Shown here: positions 21,346 through 33,206 of the stretch, in pieces
How positions within the stretch are numbered: the first letter of the stretch is position 1
Layout: each line of letters starts with the position of its first letter
NCBI GenBank assembly: GCA_003254925.1
Contig: QANZ01039871.1
Span: 94,178 to 158,177 of the forward strand
Direction: 5' to 3'
DNA length: 64,000 bases
DNA from: Chamaecrista fasciculata
Lineage: Eukaryota; Streptophyta; Magnoliopsida; Fabales; Fabaceae
Notes under the pieces: model-generated
What the model saw: only the letters and a program-made list of their open reading frames with translations
Told to the model about the DNA's origin: nothing
The model's database searches: none
Translations under genes and position numbers: made by a program

Positions 21346-24300
21346 TCAGCATTGAGTCAGAATTTCAGCCCCATCAGAGGTAATTAGGATGGTGTGTTCA
21401 AACTGGGCGGAAAGACTTCCATCTTCTGTTACAACGGTCCAATTATCATTCCACATAACGGGATTGATGCTGCCTAGAGTCAACATTGGTTCTGCACGTG
21501 TTTACCATATGTACAACAAAGCCAAAAAAGAAAAATTAATGTTGATGATATGTCAAAGTCATTCAGAATCTCTCCAGTTCCACAAACAACAAATAGTAAG
21601 TATGACAGATCATAAAAAACTGGTTTTTTTCACTAACTAAATCCATTACCAATTGTAAAGGTTTGATTTAGCTTCATCCTTCCGCCTTCATTGTTTCCTG
21701 AAAACATTAATACATGTTATTCATGCAATACTGCTTGGAAATTCGAAGAGAAAATAGGCTTTGAAGTTTGATCGCCTCCAAAAGGTAAATGCATTGAAAT
21801 AAAGAATTGAAGCTAACAGAATGGTGAGACTAGTATAAAGTTCAGAATAATTACTAAAATGAAGAACAACTGGATCAGCATGAAAAACACGTCCAACTCC
21901 ATGGCCAACAAACTGTCGGACAACGCCATAACGAAAAAAATCTGCATGGTCACTGACAAAGAGAATAAAAAACACTACATGATTATTAGTACACATGATC
22001 AGGATTCAGGAATCGGAATTCGTGTAACTAACACTAGCTAACAAGCTAAGTGTCTTCAACTACTAGATCGAAATTAGCAGGATAGGGAAGAGGAAATAAA
22101 CATTATGAAAATCTAAAAAATATATATTTGGTTTCTTGCTTTCCACTCTGATTTCATTTTTCTCCCTATTATCAAAGCAAGCCAAAGCATCAAGCTAGAA
22201 GAATTTTATAACGCTCAAAGAGGATCCTGCAGTTACTGTTCATGGTTGGCTATGATGTATACAAGATAAAAGTGACGACTATAAAGCAAGGAACCTACTG
22301 CACATAAATCAACTAAAATGAGCACAGTCCCACAATTTATAATGCCAGAGTTTTGCACTACAAGAAAAAGACAACTTACTGAATTGTTTTGCCAATTTTC
22401 TTGAACTCCACCCCGGGTGCACAAATAGATATTGCTTTATCTAGGCATTCTTTGGTTACCTATATCAATATGGCGTACACAAAAGCATTGGTATATATCT
22501 CTAGTTGACAAAATGATAAATTGTAGTACACAAAAATCACAGGATATTCTTAGGTATTCATCATGAAAACATTTTAGAATTTTTAACTAGGAAATAACAG
22601 CCTATCATGTTGATGCTTGTGATTACTATTCAGCTATGATCATAAATGCATCTAATTTGTAAAAATCTTTTTCGGAAAGAAAAAAGAAGATCATCAATTC
22701 ATCATCCCTATACCGTACATCCTTCAAAAGTCAGAAATAGTTACCTTCCATTTAATTCATCAATAGACACCATTTAATTGATAGGCTCAGAGAGAGGCAC
22801 AGAACCATATCAAACTTATGTCTTGATAGCCCTATTTCATTGATTAAGCCTGCCTAAGTATTTAAGAGAGCTATCCTGTTTCTCCTGGTGGTTCAGTTAA
22901 ATGATATCAAGTAAAAATTGCTATAAAGTAATTTATGTTTTACCATAACTTGGTAACTAAAATAGTTCTTAGATGCCCCAAAAAAAATCCTTTAAAGGGA
23001 ACACACACTACAGAAAAAGCTTTGCCACTAAGAGAGAAGGAAACAAATCGACATCTGCAAATATTAGAGTCCATATTGGCACCTGAACTAGATTTTTGGC
23101 CTCATCATCGACATCTCCACAAAAGAAAGTTGCTGATGTATCACCATGGTAGCCCTGAAACTCATAAACATACAATATAACAACATTAAGGAAACTCTTG
23201 ATTCTTGAACAAATATGATGTTGGATAAATTGAAATTTGGAGGAATATTCATACATGGCTAAGAGAAAAAATAAAATTAAAAAAAATGAAAAAGAAATTA
23301 GAAGAAGTATAACTATGCATGCATGGTACACACAACCTTCCCCCATCTAAATAACTCCATTTGATAAAAGAGTAAAACCTTATGTTATAGTTAGTGACAG
23401 AAAACAATGATGATAATATCATCAGGGCCACTTAAACAAACAATTTTTACTTTTTATTATGCAAAGGAATGATAAACTTCACAACTATCCCAAACATCCA
23501 ACCCAAAAAAGAAAACTTACATTTAGATAAACTGTAACATCAATGTTGATTATATCACCATCCTGCACATTGGAAAAAGTTAAAAAAAAAAATTCAAGCA
23601 AGACGGTGTATATAAAGAACTTGTATATAAGGACCTCGAGCACACGAGAATCTGGTATTCCATGGCAAATGCATTCATTAATAGATGTGCAGACACTCTT
23701 TGGAAAACCACCATAGCCAAGGGGAGATGGGTAGGCGCCATTATCAATTATCATTTGATGAACTGCTTGGTCAATTTCATCTGATGTTATGCCTGGCTGC
23801 CAAACAGAAGTTAAAACTAAATAAAGAAAAAGAAAAAAAAAAGAAACAGAAAGGAAACAACCATCTGCAAATCACATAAGGTTCATCCAGAATTTCATTT
23901 CCAATCATACATTTGTCCTTTTCTTCATTATTTTAAATTTTCAGCTGCCATGTCTTGAACGAGCCTACCAGGCTAGAACAAAAGTTTACTGTTATATGAC
24001 CAGTTTGGACTTGGTAAATTTACAGCACAGGGAAAATAATTCCCAGAATTTTATCCATCCTCAGAATCTTTAGTATATAGCTCATTTTATTTCATAACCA
24101 TCAGCCAAGAATTTTGTAGGTGCTAAGAAGTAAGAAGTATGGATACTTGCTTTTTGAAAATCTATCCTATCATATACTTGTCTGGACATGGTAAACTCAC
24201 TTTCTTATAATACTTTGGTTGAATTGTCTGCAGTAATGCTAAACAAGTCAGAAATGAGTCAAAGATTTTTTAACCCACTTTGAAATTCAAAAAAGAAAAC

Positions 24301-25807
24301 TGAAAGTTGAAACGATATTATAAAGTAATGAAACACTTGAAAATGTTAGAGGGGTCATTGAAAATGCACTTAGATTCAATAAAATGCATCAAACCCCGAA
24401 CCTAAGCCGGCATATCCCATATCATTGTACAGATATGATATGTATAGTCATATCTGTGCATAATAGCATAGGAGATATACAATGTGATTATAAATGGTTG
24501 ACAAGTTATAAAGATGAAAGAATTAACCTTGACTAAGGTGCCGGCATATTGAAGAACCTGTGCTGCAAGCCTTCCAGAAGCTCTCATGCATTTTATTCCC
24601 TGCTCATCATGCACTTCAGGTCCACTCGCAATCCCAGGTGGAGTCTTTGATTTAACATATGGAGGTCTTTGAATGTGCTTTGGCACTAGTCGAGGTGGAG
24701 AAACTTTTCCAGGCTTCAGGCGTTTACGTTTACTGTCTGGAAAATCATCTAGCTTTCTGCCAATATTATAGGAAGGTCTGAAGGTCATCACCTAAAAGTT
24801 TATCAAAAAGGTGCGCATGCATTGTGGTATTGCTTAAATTCTATAATGTTAAAAAAAACATATTTTAAGATATAGTATTCTCAATTTCAGAGATAACCAA
24901 TTCTAGAACATTGATTCCTTCTGCACAGCTTCTGTACAATTTGCATAGTAACTAACAAACTTTCCCTTTCCTGTCAAATTTGTGAATTGGCTAAATGTAA
25001 CATATTACAGATTCAATCTATTTCCATAATTCTAAAGTACGGCAATATAGCTTCTACCAGACAAACCACATTGCCCATCATTCTTTACATCCGCAATGCA
25101 ACCTTTGCTAAATATTTGTGCAATAACAATACCATTTGCAAGTATAATCAATGAAACAGCATAAATAACTAACAACAAACCGAGATATCTACTTTAGGAA
25201 ACACAGAGGACAACATAAACTATTTATATAGAAGGCGTACTATTAGGATCAAGCATTCTTTTACATAAAGGTTTTACAAATACATGACATGGCGCAAGTA
25301 CCAAGTACCTGCTATTGAAGAAGAGGTTTGTTAAGCCAGAAAATGTTCTAGATAACTGCATTGAAACATGGCTGCGTCCTGTCATGGAAAAAGTAAACCA
25401 ATAAATGAAGCAAAACTACTAAAACAGAAGCATAATTTCAACAAGCCAATTCTTCAACCGAAGAAGTGCTTGATTTTATAAATATGTAGTCCAAAGTCAG
25501 TGAATACATAGTTTGGCAACGAGCAAGCAAAATCATGAAAGTGATTTGAAATATGTTGGCGTAATCAAGTTCATCCACTTCAAATAGCGGTTATCAGTCA
25601 GCTCATAACATTATAAACGTTTGATAGGTTGTGTTAGTGTAAGCTCCTAGCCTTCTAGGGACCAAAGCAAAACTCGATATAGGAAGGGAAGAAAGAACCT
25701 GAATGGTAACCGAATAGTTGAGGAAGGGATTGCGTTGAACGTGAGAGACGACCTCCGATGAAAGAAGACATCATCAACCTGGGTTGCACAGATACTGCGC
25801 CTACCAT
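21346..25807 (-). CDS. MAP1: Organellar methionine aminopeptidase, type I, 10 exons, 365 aa
   Basis: Removes the initiator Met from nascent proteins, here probably in plastids or mitochondria. Exons, 5' to 3': 25807-25699, 25378-25302, 24791-24528, 23796-23635, 23562-23521, 23154-23083, 22459-22380, 21952-21855, 21697-21650, 21491-21346. The lengths sum to 366 codons in one frame. The N-terminus is basic and Ser-rich ([15 protein letters not shown], then [15 protein letters not shown]), as in a transit peptide, followed by the linker [15 protein letters not shown] found in plant MAP1B/C/D. Metal ligands of the pita-bread fold are all present: D212 (INIDVT), D223 (HGDTSATFF), H286 (VGHGVG), E318 (TIEPML) and E349 (FEHTI), plus the substrate His195 (CHGIPDS). 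There is no N-terminal zinc-finger region, which excludes cytosolic MAP1A. Which of MAP1B, C or D it matches best is not decided. The exon 2 donor lies next to an identical tandem donor (see findings), so exon 2 is the least certain. Confidence 0.93.
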
Positions 25808-26269
25808 TCTTGCCGCTTGCTGTTAATTGTTATCTTCTACTCTTTTATTTATTTAATTTTTTTTTTATCAGAACCTTTCTTTTATGTTTCATCCGTCAAT
25901 GGTCAATCTGTCCTCGCAATTTTGTCAAAGTGAATTGAGTTTGTATAAAAAAAAAACGGTGAATTGTGAGTATTTTTCTTTTTGTCAGAAAGAAAAAATC
26001 AAGAAAGAGAACTGTGAGTTTCTTTTTTTCTTTTTCATTTACTTATCTTTTTAAGGCCCGGCTATAAAGCCTCATGGATCTTGGTCGACGTGGCCCAAAG
26101 TATAACTCCCACCAATCCCAAACTCTCCGGAGCCTGAAATTTTCTGACCCAATAGGACACAGACGACGACGAGTCAATGTGTGGATGATCCAATCATCAC
26201 CAAAAGTGGAAATTTATAAAAGAGAAAAAAAAAAACAAATTAAAACTCCTACAGTTATATAAATGAGAT
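25808..26269. other. 5' flank of the methionine aminopeptidase gene
   Basis: Promoter side of the gene. T-rich and A-rich runs occur at 25857-25866 and 25948-25958. No coding feature is seen. Confidence 0.45.
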
Positions 26270-27615
26270 AACCTACTTTTTGGTCCCTGAATTGTTATAG
26301 AGTCAACGATTTAGTCTCTAAATTGTAGGAAAACACGAGTCAGTCCCTGAATTTTGCACCACCATCAACCTTTTGGTCCCTGAATTGTAGAAAAATACAA
26401 ATTAGTCCTTGAATTTTACACTATCGTCAATCTTTTGATCCCTAAATTGTAGAAAACTACAAATCAGTCTTTGAATTTTACACCACCATCAACCTTTTGG
26501 TCTTTGAGTTGTTAACCGTCAATTAGCCTAATAACGTGGTCGTTAAATGATGTCGTGACAATATTATATAGTTATGTGACCTCCAAGTCAATTGTCCTAC
26601 TCAAATTCATTTTACACATCATCAAAAATAATTTAAAATGGATCGTACACATGTCGTGTTTTCGATTGTGGGTCTTTACTATCGACAAAATCTCTTACTC
26701 TCTAGCGTAGTGGAGATCAAGACGAACTCTAATTGGTTCAGGAGCTCTCAGTTCCGTATCGACGTCGACGCGATCAAATTGGAAGTCGCAGTTCAAGCTC
26801 CAACGAGTTTTTTGGTGTGTGCGAATTAAGGTCAGAGAGGGGCTGAGGCTGAGATTGATTGTGATAGATTTAATCGAACAGCGGGCGATGAATCTCTCAA
26901 GCCAGACAACAGTGTTGGTGCAAGGCACAACCTGATGAGAGATTTGCAGGTGATGTTTGGACGACCACGTCATCAGGCTAACTGACAGTTAACTGCTTAG
27001 GGACCAAAAGATTGACGATGGTGTAAAATTTAATAACTGATTCATATTTTTCTATAATTTAGGAATCAAAAGGTTGACGATGGTGTAAAATTCAGTGACT
27101 CATTCATATTTTCCTATAATTCAATGACTAAATCGTCAACCTTTTGAAAAATATAATTCAATGACCGATTCATATTTTTCTATAATTTAGGAATCAAAAG
27201 GTTGACGATGGTGTAAAATTCAGTGACTCATTCATATTTTCCTATAATTCAATGACTAAATCGTCAACCTTTTGAAAAATATAATTCAATGACCGATTCA
27301 TATTTTTCTATAATTTAGGAATCAAAAGGTTGACGATGGTGTAAAATTCAGTGACTCATTCATATTTTCCTATAATTCAATGACTAAATCGTCAACCTTT
27401 TGAAAAATATAATTCAATGACCGATTCATATTTTTCTATAATTTAGGAATCAAAAGGTTGACGATGGTGTAAAATTCAGTGACTCATTCATATTTTCCTA
27501 TAATTCAATGACTAAATCGTCAACCTTTTGAAAAATATAATTCAATGACTGATTCATATTTTCCTATAATTCAGGACTAATTTGCGGGATTAACGTTGCC
27601 ACCAAAAAGTAGGTT
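26270..27615. mobile_element. Large inverted-repeat element with an internal 128-bp tandem array
   Basis: The ends are inverted copies of aacctactttttggt (26270-26284, and the complement at 27601-27615). The left arm (to about 26520) repeats 'ggtccctgaattgta' and 'accatcaaccttttggt'; the right arm has the complements. Inner arms match too: taacgtggtcg near 26532-26545 against cgaccacgtca near 26961. The centre (26640-26960) is unique and less AT-rich, without a recognisable domain. The right arm has been expanded by a tandem array listed separately. It looks like a non-autonomous TIR element. No target-site duplication was seen. Confidence 0.7.
27061..27588. repeat. Four tandem copies of a 128-bp unit
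   Basis: Units start with aggaatcaaaaggttgacga at 27061, 27189, 27317 and 27445. The first three read identically over all 128 bp. The fourth is identical for about 100 bp, then passes into the end of the element. A partial, diverged unit precedes them (27005-27060). Each unit contains atcaaaaggttgacgat and its complement atcgtcaaccttttga about 50 bp apart, so every unit is itself a potential hairpin. Confidence 0.95.
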
Positions 27616-27803
27616 TTCTTTATATTAATTCCCCTTTGAGAAGATAGCGTACGTTATTGGGTCATTCCAAGCATCTATATTGATTATCTTACTTATTAAG
27701 TTACTCTATTTTTTTTTCTTTTTCCAATAAGGTAACTGAGAGCAGAGCACTGGTAAGTGGTAACGTTGGTTTAGTTGATGAGTTGAGACTTGAGATCAAA
27801 ATG

Positions 27804-28015
27804 TGTAAAGATTATGTACAAATTCTGTATTGTAATTATTGATTAGTTAGTATTAGCATTGATAGTGTAATTAGTTAGATTTGGTGACAGCTGTACAAGT
27901 TAGTTAGATCCTTCTCTCTCTCATTGTACGTATGACCTGTTGTATATATTCCTCACTTTGAGGCACTGCAATGATAACGAATCATTTCAGCATTTTATTC
28001 TTTCCGTTTCGTTCA
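27804..28015 (+). repeat. 5' LTR of the Copia element
   Basis: 212 bp, starting tgtaaagatt and ending cgtttcgttca. It contains the promoter-like tgttgtatatattcctcac near its 3' end. It matches the LTR at 32504-32714 nearly perfectly. Confidence 0.97.
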
Positions 28016-28027
28016 TGGTATCAGAGC
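28016..28027 (+). promoter_or_regulatory. Primer-binding site (tRNA-iMet) of the Copia element
   Basis: tggtatcagagc directly follows the 5' LTR. This is the complement of the plant initiator Met tRNA 3' end and is the usual Copia priming site. Confidence 0.93.
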
Positions 28028-31000
28028 GGGCAGAAGATCTCTCGTAATTTCGTTCTGCTGCCTTCTCTATCTTTTACTTTTTCTATACCTTTCTATTTCT
28101 GTATCTTTCTTTTCTCTACGCCGCCATGGAAGCTTCCCCTGTCAGTGGTGAGCAATCTACTGCTTCTCAGCCTGATGCCGCCGTTCTGCCAAAAGTCGAA
28201 GATGGTTCTCTTGTTTTACTTAATTCCGATCATCCCGGAATGGTGCTTGTCACCTCTTCTCTCACTGGCTCTAACTACCTGACGTGGAGTATTGCTGTTC
28301 GCACTGCCTTGGAAGCCAAAGACAAGGTGGGTTTCATTGATGGTACCTTTACTGCTCCTGCTGATGTCGTCACTTTCAAGAAATGGAAGCGGGTTGATTC
28401 AATGATCAAGTCTTGGATCATGAACTCAATCTCTAAGGATATCGCAGATACCTTGATCTATTGTGCCTCTGCCAAGAAATTATGGGATGAACTTGAAGAT
28501 CGCTATGGCCAGAGCACTGGCCCTCAGCTATATCAAGTTCAGCGCAATCTCTGTTCACTACAGCAGGGTAATGACTCCATTACTGTGTATTACAGTAAAT
28601 TACACAGAGCTTGGGACGAAATGGATCGTCTAGCTCCTTTACCTGTATGTACTTGCAATGGCTGTACCTGTGATGTTACTCGTAAGATGAAGGAACTCTC
28701 TGCTTGGACTCGCTTGCTCCAATTTCTTATGGGTCTCAACCAGGAGTTTGACGTTGTTCGTGGCCAGCTGCTCAACTTGGATCCTCTTCCAAAAGTGAGT
28801 AAGGCTTTCTCTATGGTTCTTCAGGCTGAGAGTCAAAAATCTGTAAGTCTCTCTTACTCTAAACCAACTGTTGATGCTGCTGCTTTATTGGCTCGTAACT
28901 CTGCTGCTAAACCTTCCTCTGACACTAAGAGTTTTGCTAAAAAGAAGGACGTTGCAAAAAAATCCGATCGTTATTGTGACCACTGTGGCGTCACAGGTCA
29001 TGTGCAGGATACCTGTTTCAAGTTGCATGGTTATCCTGATTGGTATCAGGACTATAAGGATTCTAAGAAACCTGCTTCTAATTCTAAAAAACCTTCTGTT
29101 GCTTTGGCTAATGCTAGTCTTACTGCTTGTACTGATGATGCTCCTAGTGCATTTCAGAACCCTGAACTTGCAGCTGTTTTCTCTACTCTCTTTCAGCAAG
29201 AAATGAACAAATATATGAAAGGAAAAACCACTGATGAGCATGCTAGTTATGCTCATGTTGCAGATTTTGCAGGTACTTCTCTAGCACCTACTAGCTTTTT
29301 TCTTAGTCCAACTTCTTGGATCATAGACACAGGTGCTTCTTCTCACATGTGTTATAATAAATCATTGCTCCATAATTTTTCTGTTTTCTTTCCTCCAACT
29401 AAGATTCATCTCCCTGATTCATCTGTCAAATTAATCTCCCATCATGGTTCTGCTCATTTGCACTCTACTTTAACTCTCAATCATGTCTTATTTGTCCCTG
29501 GCTTTCGTTTTAATCTTCTTTCTGTTAATAAACTGCTCCATGAATCCAATTTAACTATCATTTTTCATAAATCCTTCTGTCTATTACAGGACCTGACGAG
29601 TAAAGTTGTTGTAGCAGTGGCTGTAGTCAAAGACAACCTCTACATCCTTGAAACACACTCTTTTGATCCTGATGTAATCCGTCATTATATGTCTACTCAG
29701 TCATCTATTTTTGCTTGTAATGTCTTACAGACAGTTCCTTCTTCTTCTGTACTTTGGCATCATCGCTTAGGCCATTGTCCTATTTCGGTTTTAAAGCACA
29801 TTTCAAGTTTAAATATTAAAGATACTCTTTCTGTTTGTGATATTTGTCATTTGGCTAAGCAATCTCGCTCCCCTTTTCCACTTAGCTCTACTCGAGCTTC
29901 TGCCATCCTGGAACTCCTTCACACTGATTTATGGGGACCATATAACACTCCATCTCTCACTAATGCACATTATATTCTCACAATTGTTGATGATTTTAGT
30001 AGGGTTACTTGGACATTTTTGCTCAAATACAAAAGTCAAGTCCCTCAAACTCTTATTGCTTTTATTAAACAAGTTCAAAATCAATTTAATACTACTGTTA
30101 AGCAGCTTCGTTCTGACAATGGGACATAATTTGTCAATTCCCAATGTCAGTCATTTTTTCATGATCAAGGCATCATTCACCAAACCTCATGTGCCCACAC
30201 ACCACAACAAAATGGTGTAGTGGAGCGCAAACATAAGCATTTGTTACAAACAGCTCGTAGCCTTCTTTTTCAAGCAAATCTTCCAAAAAAATTCTGGGGA
30301 GACTCTATTTTAACTGCTACATATCTTATTAATCGCATGCCCACACCTCTTCTCGATTGGAAAACTCCATTTGAGGTTCTTTATTCATCTTTACCTGACT
30401 ACTCTCGATTAAAAGTCTTTGGTAGTCTTTGCTTCATTACCAACACTTCTCCAAACAAAGACAAACTTTCCCCCAGGTCTCACAAATGCATCTTTATTGG
30501 TTATGCCTCTGGTCAAAAGGCTTACAAAGCTTATGATCTCACCACTCACAAAATTCACATAACCCGTGACATTCACTTCTATGAACATATTTTTCCTTTC
30601 ACTACACTCACATCTTCATCTTCCTCTACTTCTACCACCACCACATTACCTTTTCCTTTTTCTGATACTCCCTTTGATTACTCTGATACTGACCTCTTAC
30701 CTCAGGATCCATCTTTCTCTTCTTCCTCCTCTATTCCTTCTTCTTCCGCTGACATTGTACACACATCATCCTCATCTTCTTCCTCTACTGATTCTTTATC
30801 TACTCCTACTGCTACAGCTCCTTTACCACGGGTAAGTACTAGACTTAAGCGAGCTCCTGCAAAATTTAATGACTATGTTTGCAATATTTCTGTCCATAAT
30901 CCTTCCATTTCTTCTTTTTCTTCTGATTATGTTGCTTTCATTGCTAATGTGTCTAAGATCCATGAACCTTGTTCTTATAAACAAGCTAGTAAAGATGCTA

Positions 31001-32503
31001 GATGGGTGGCTGCCATGCAGCATGAATTAGATGCTCTTGAGCTAAATAAAACTTGGGAACTCACCACTCTTCCTGCAGGAAAGAAAGCCATCGACTCTAA
31101 ATGGGTTTACAGGGTCAAATACAAGCCCAATGGTGAAGTAGATCGATTTAAAGCTCGATTAGTTGCTCGTGGTTACACACAAGTTGCCGGGCTTGATTAT
31201 TTGGAGAGTTTTTCTCCTGTTGCAAAGGTTGTCACAGTTCGCATGTTTATTGCCATTGCCACATGTCATCAATGGTCTCTTCACCAGTTGGACATCAATA
31301 ACGCGTTTTTACATGGCCACCTCAAAGATGAGGTCTATCTTTCCTTACCTGAGGGTTACTTCAAAGGTCTACCAGGACAGGTTTGCAAGCTCAATCGCTC
31401 ACTATATGGTCTTAAACAGGCTTCTCGCGAATGGAACTTAGAATTCACATCTAAGTTGATTCAATACGGCTTTCATCAATCTCCCCATGATTTTTGCCTC
31501 TTCACTAAAGGTTCTGGCTCTACCTTTCTTGCATTACTTGTCTACGTTGATGATATGCTTTTAACAGGACCTTCTGAAGCTGAAATCCAGAAAGTTAAAC
31601 ACTACCTTGACTCCATTTTCACAATTAAAGATCTTGGTCATGCCAAGTATTTTTTAGGAGTCGAAATTGCTCGAAGTGATGGAGGAACCTTTCTTTGCCA
31701 ACGTAAATACATCCTTGATATAATCTCAGACACTCATCTTTCCAATGCCCAAACCGTTGTCACTCCCTTTCCTAAAGGCCATAAATTTCCATCAGACTCA
31801 CCACCCTTAGTTGATGTTGATCAGTTTCGAAGACTTGTTGGTCGACTTCTCTATTTAACTCTTACCCGCCCTGACATTACATACTGTGTTCAACAACTTA
31901 GTCAGTATGTTTCTTCACCTACAGAGGCTCATATGCACGCAGCCCTTCACATTGTTCGGTACTTGAAAGGATCCTCCACTCTTGGTCTTTTTTATTCCTC
32001 TGCTTCTACCTTTAACATTGAGGCATACTGCGACAGCGATTGGGCAGCCTGTCCTCAAACTCGTCGCTCCTTATCTGGTTATTGCATTCTTCTTGGCAAC
32101 AATGCCATTTCCTGGAAAACAAAAAAACAAACAACAGTTGCCCGTTCATCATGCGAAGCAGAGTACCGTAGTATGGCAAATGTTGTTTGCGAGCTACTCT
32201 GGATTACTTATATTCTCCAGGATTTTCACATCACGCCTTCTCTTCCTATTCCTCTGTGGTGTGACAACAAATCCGCACTTCAAATTGCCTCCAATCCAGT
32301 TTATCACGAGCGCACAAAGCACATCGAGATTGACTGTCATGTTGTTCGTGATAAGTGCCGTGAGGAGTTCATCAAACCTCAACATGTCCCCTCTCAGCTT
32401 CAATTAGCAGACATGTTCACGAAGTCTCTTGCTTCCCCTCAACTTACTTCCTTGATGACCAAGTTGGGTCTCCTTCATCATGTGCCTCCAACTTGACGGG
32501 GGG

Positions 32504-32714
32504 TGTAAAGATTATGTACAAATTCTGTATTGTAATTATTGATTAGTTAGTATTAGCATTGATAGTGTAATTAGTTAGATTTGGTGACAGCTGTACAAGT
32601 TAGTTAGATCCTTCTCTCTCTCATTGTACTATGACCTGTTGTATATATTCCTCACTTTGAGGCACTGCAATGATAACGAATCATTTCAGCATTTTATTCT
32701 TTCCGTTTCGTTCA
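32504..32714 (+). repeat. 3' LTR of the Copia element
   Basis: 211 bp, preceded by a purine tract and followed by the target duplication aaatg. It is almost the same as the 5' LTR. Confidence 0.97.
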
Positions 32715-33132
32715 AAATGGAGAGTGGTAAGTGTAGAATTCCTAGAGTGAAGCAGGGTTGATTTGATGAATTTGTGAATGGATGAGGACATGTGGTATTA
32801 CAGATCGAATACTGGGCCAGATATGGTTTGATGACGTGGTGGCCGGTGCTTGTACAAGCTAATTAAGAGCATGCAGGAATGAATAATATATATAGAAGCT
32901 GGATGATGGAGAAGCAGTAATTAATGAATAAATTTACAGCGCTGCATGCAGATGTTTGAGGAGAATTAATTAAGCAATATGCAGATAAGGGAAGAGAGAG
33001 GTAGTTGCAGTTTGAGGAGGTCAGGGAATTGAAAGATCAGACACTAACTAAACACCAAATTACAGCCTTTTTGTTGGGTTACAACTTACAACACAAAGAC
33101 AAGAAGAATCCCAGAAAACGAAATGGCAATAT

Positions 33133-33206
33133 ATGGCATCATTCTCAGCCATCCCTATTTTCCCATTAATTCTACTCCTGCTACTTCCAATTCCAATCAA
33201 TGCGTG
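33133..33206 (+). CDS. Possible first coding exon: signal peptide of an unknown secreted protein
   Basis: From the ATG at 33133 the frame reads MASFSAIPIFPLILLLLLPI and ends ...NAW across a canonical donor (tg|gtaagtg at 33207). A short polar start, a Leu-rich core and a small-residue end (INA) make a textbook signal peptide. The exon is 74 nt, leaving phase 2. I could not find a convincing second exon: the obvious acceptors near 33320, 33487 and 34897 each give an early stop in the required phase. It may be a short secreted peptide gene, a relic cut off by the nearby Copia insertion, or chance. An upstream out-of-frame ATG at 33124 weakens the case. Confidence 0.3.

Larger units (their letters stand above)
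27799..32719 (+). mobile_element. Ty1/Copia LTR retrotransposon, young and nearly whole
   Basis: Bounded by the 5-bp target duplication aaatg (27799-27803 and 32715-32719). The 5' LTR is 27804-28015 and the 3' LTR 32504-32714; they are almost identical, so the insertion is recent. The primer-binding site tggtatcagagc (initiator Met tRNA) follows the 5' LTR directly, and a purine tract (gacggggggtg) precedes the 3' LTR. The gag-pol region lies at 28126-32496 with the Copia order: gag with a CCHC knuckle near 28970-29020 followed by HGYPDWY, protease (IIDTGASSHMC, about 29320), integrase (LWHHRLGHC, about 29750), reverse transcriptase (LLVYVDDMLLTG, about 31535-31570) and RNase H (SSCEAEYRSM). 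The short LTRs and HGYPDW knuckle point to the Ale/Retrofit lineage. The coding region looks nearly whole, with about one break, so the copy is probably non-autonomous. Confidence 0.97.
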
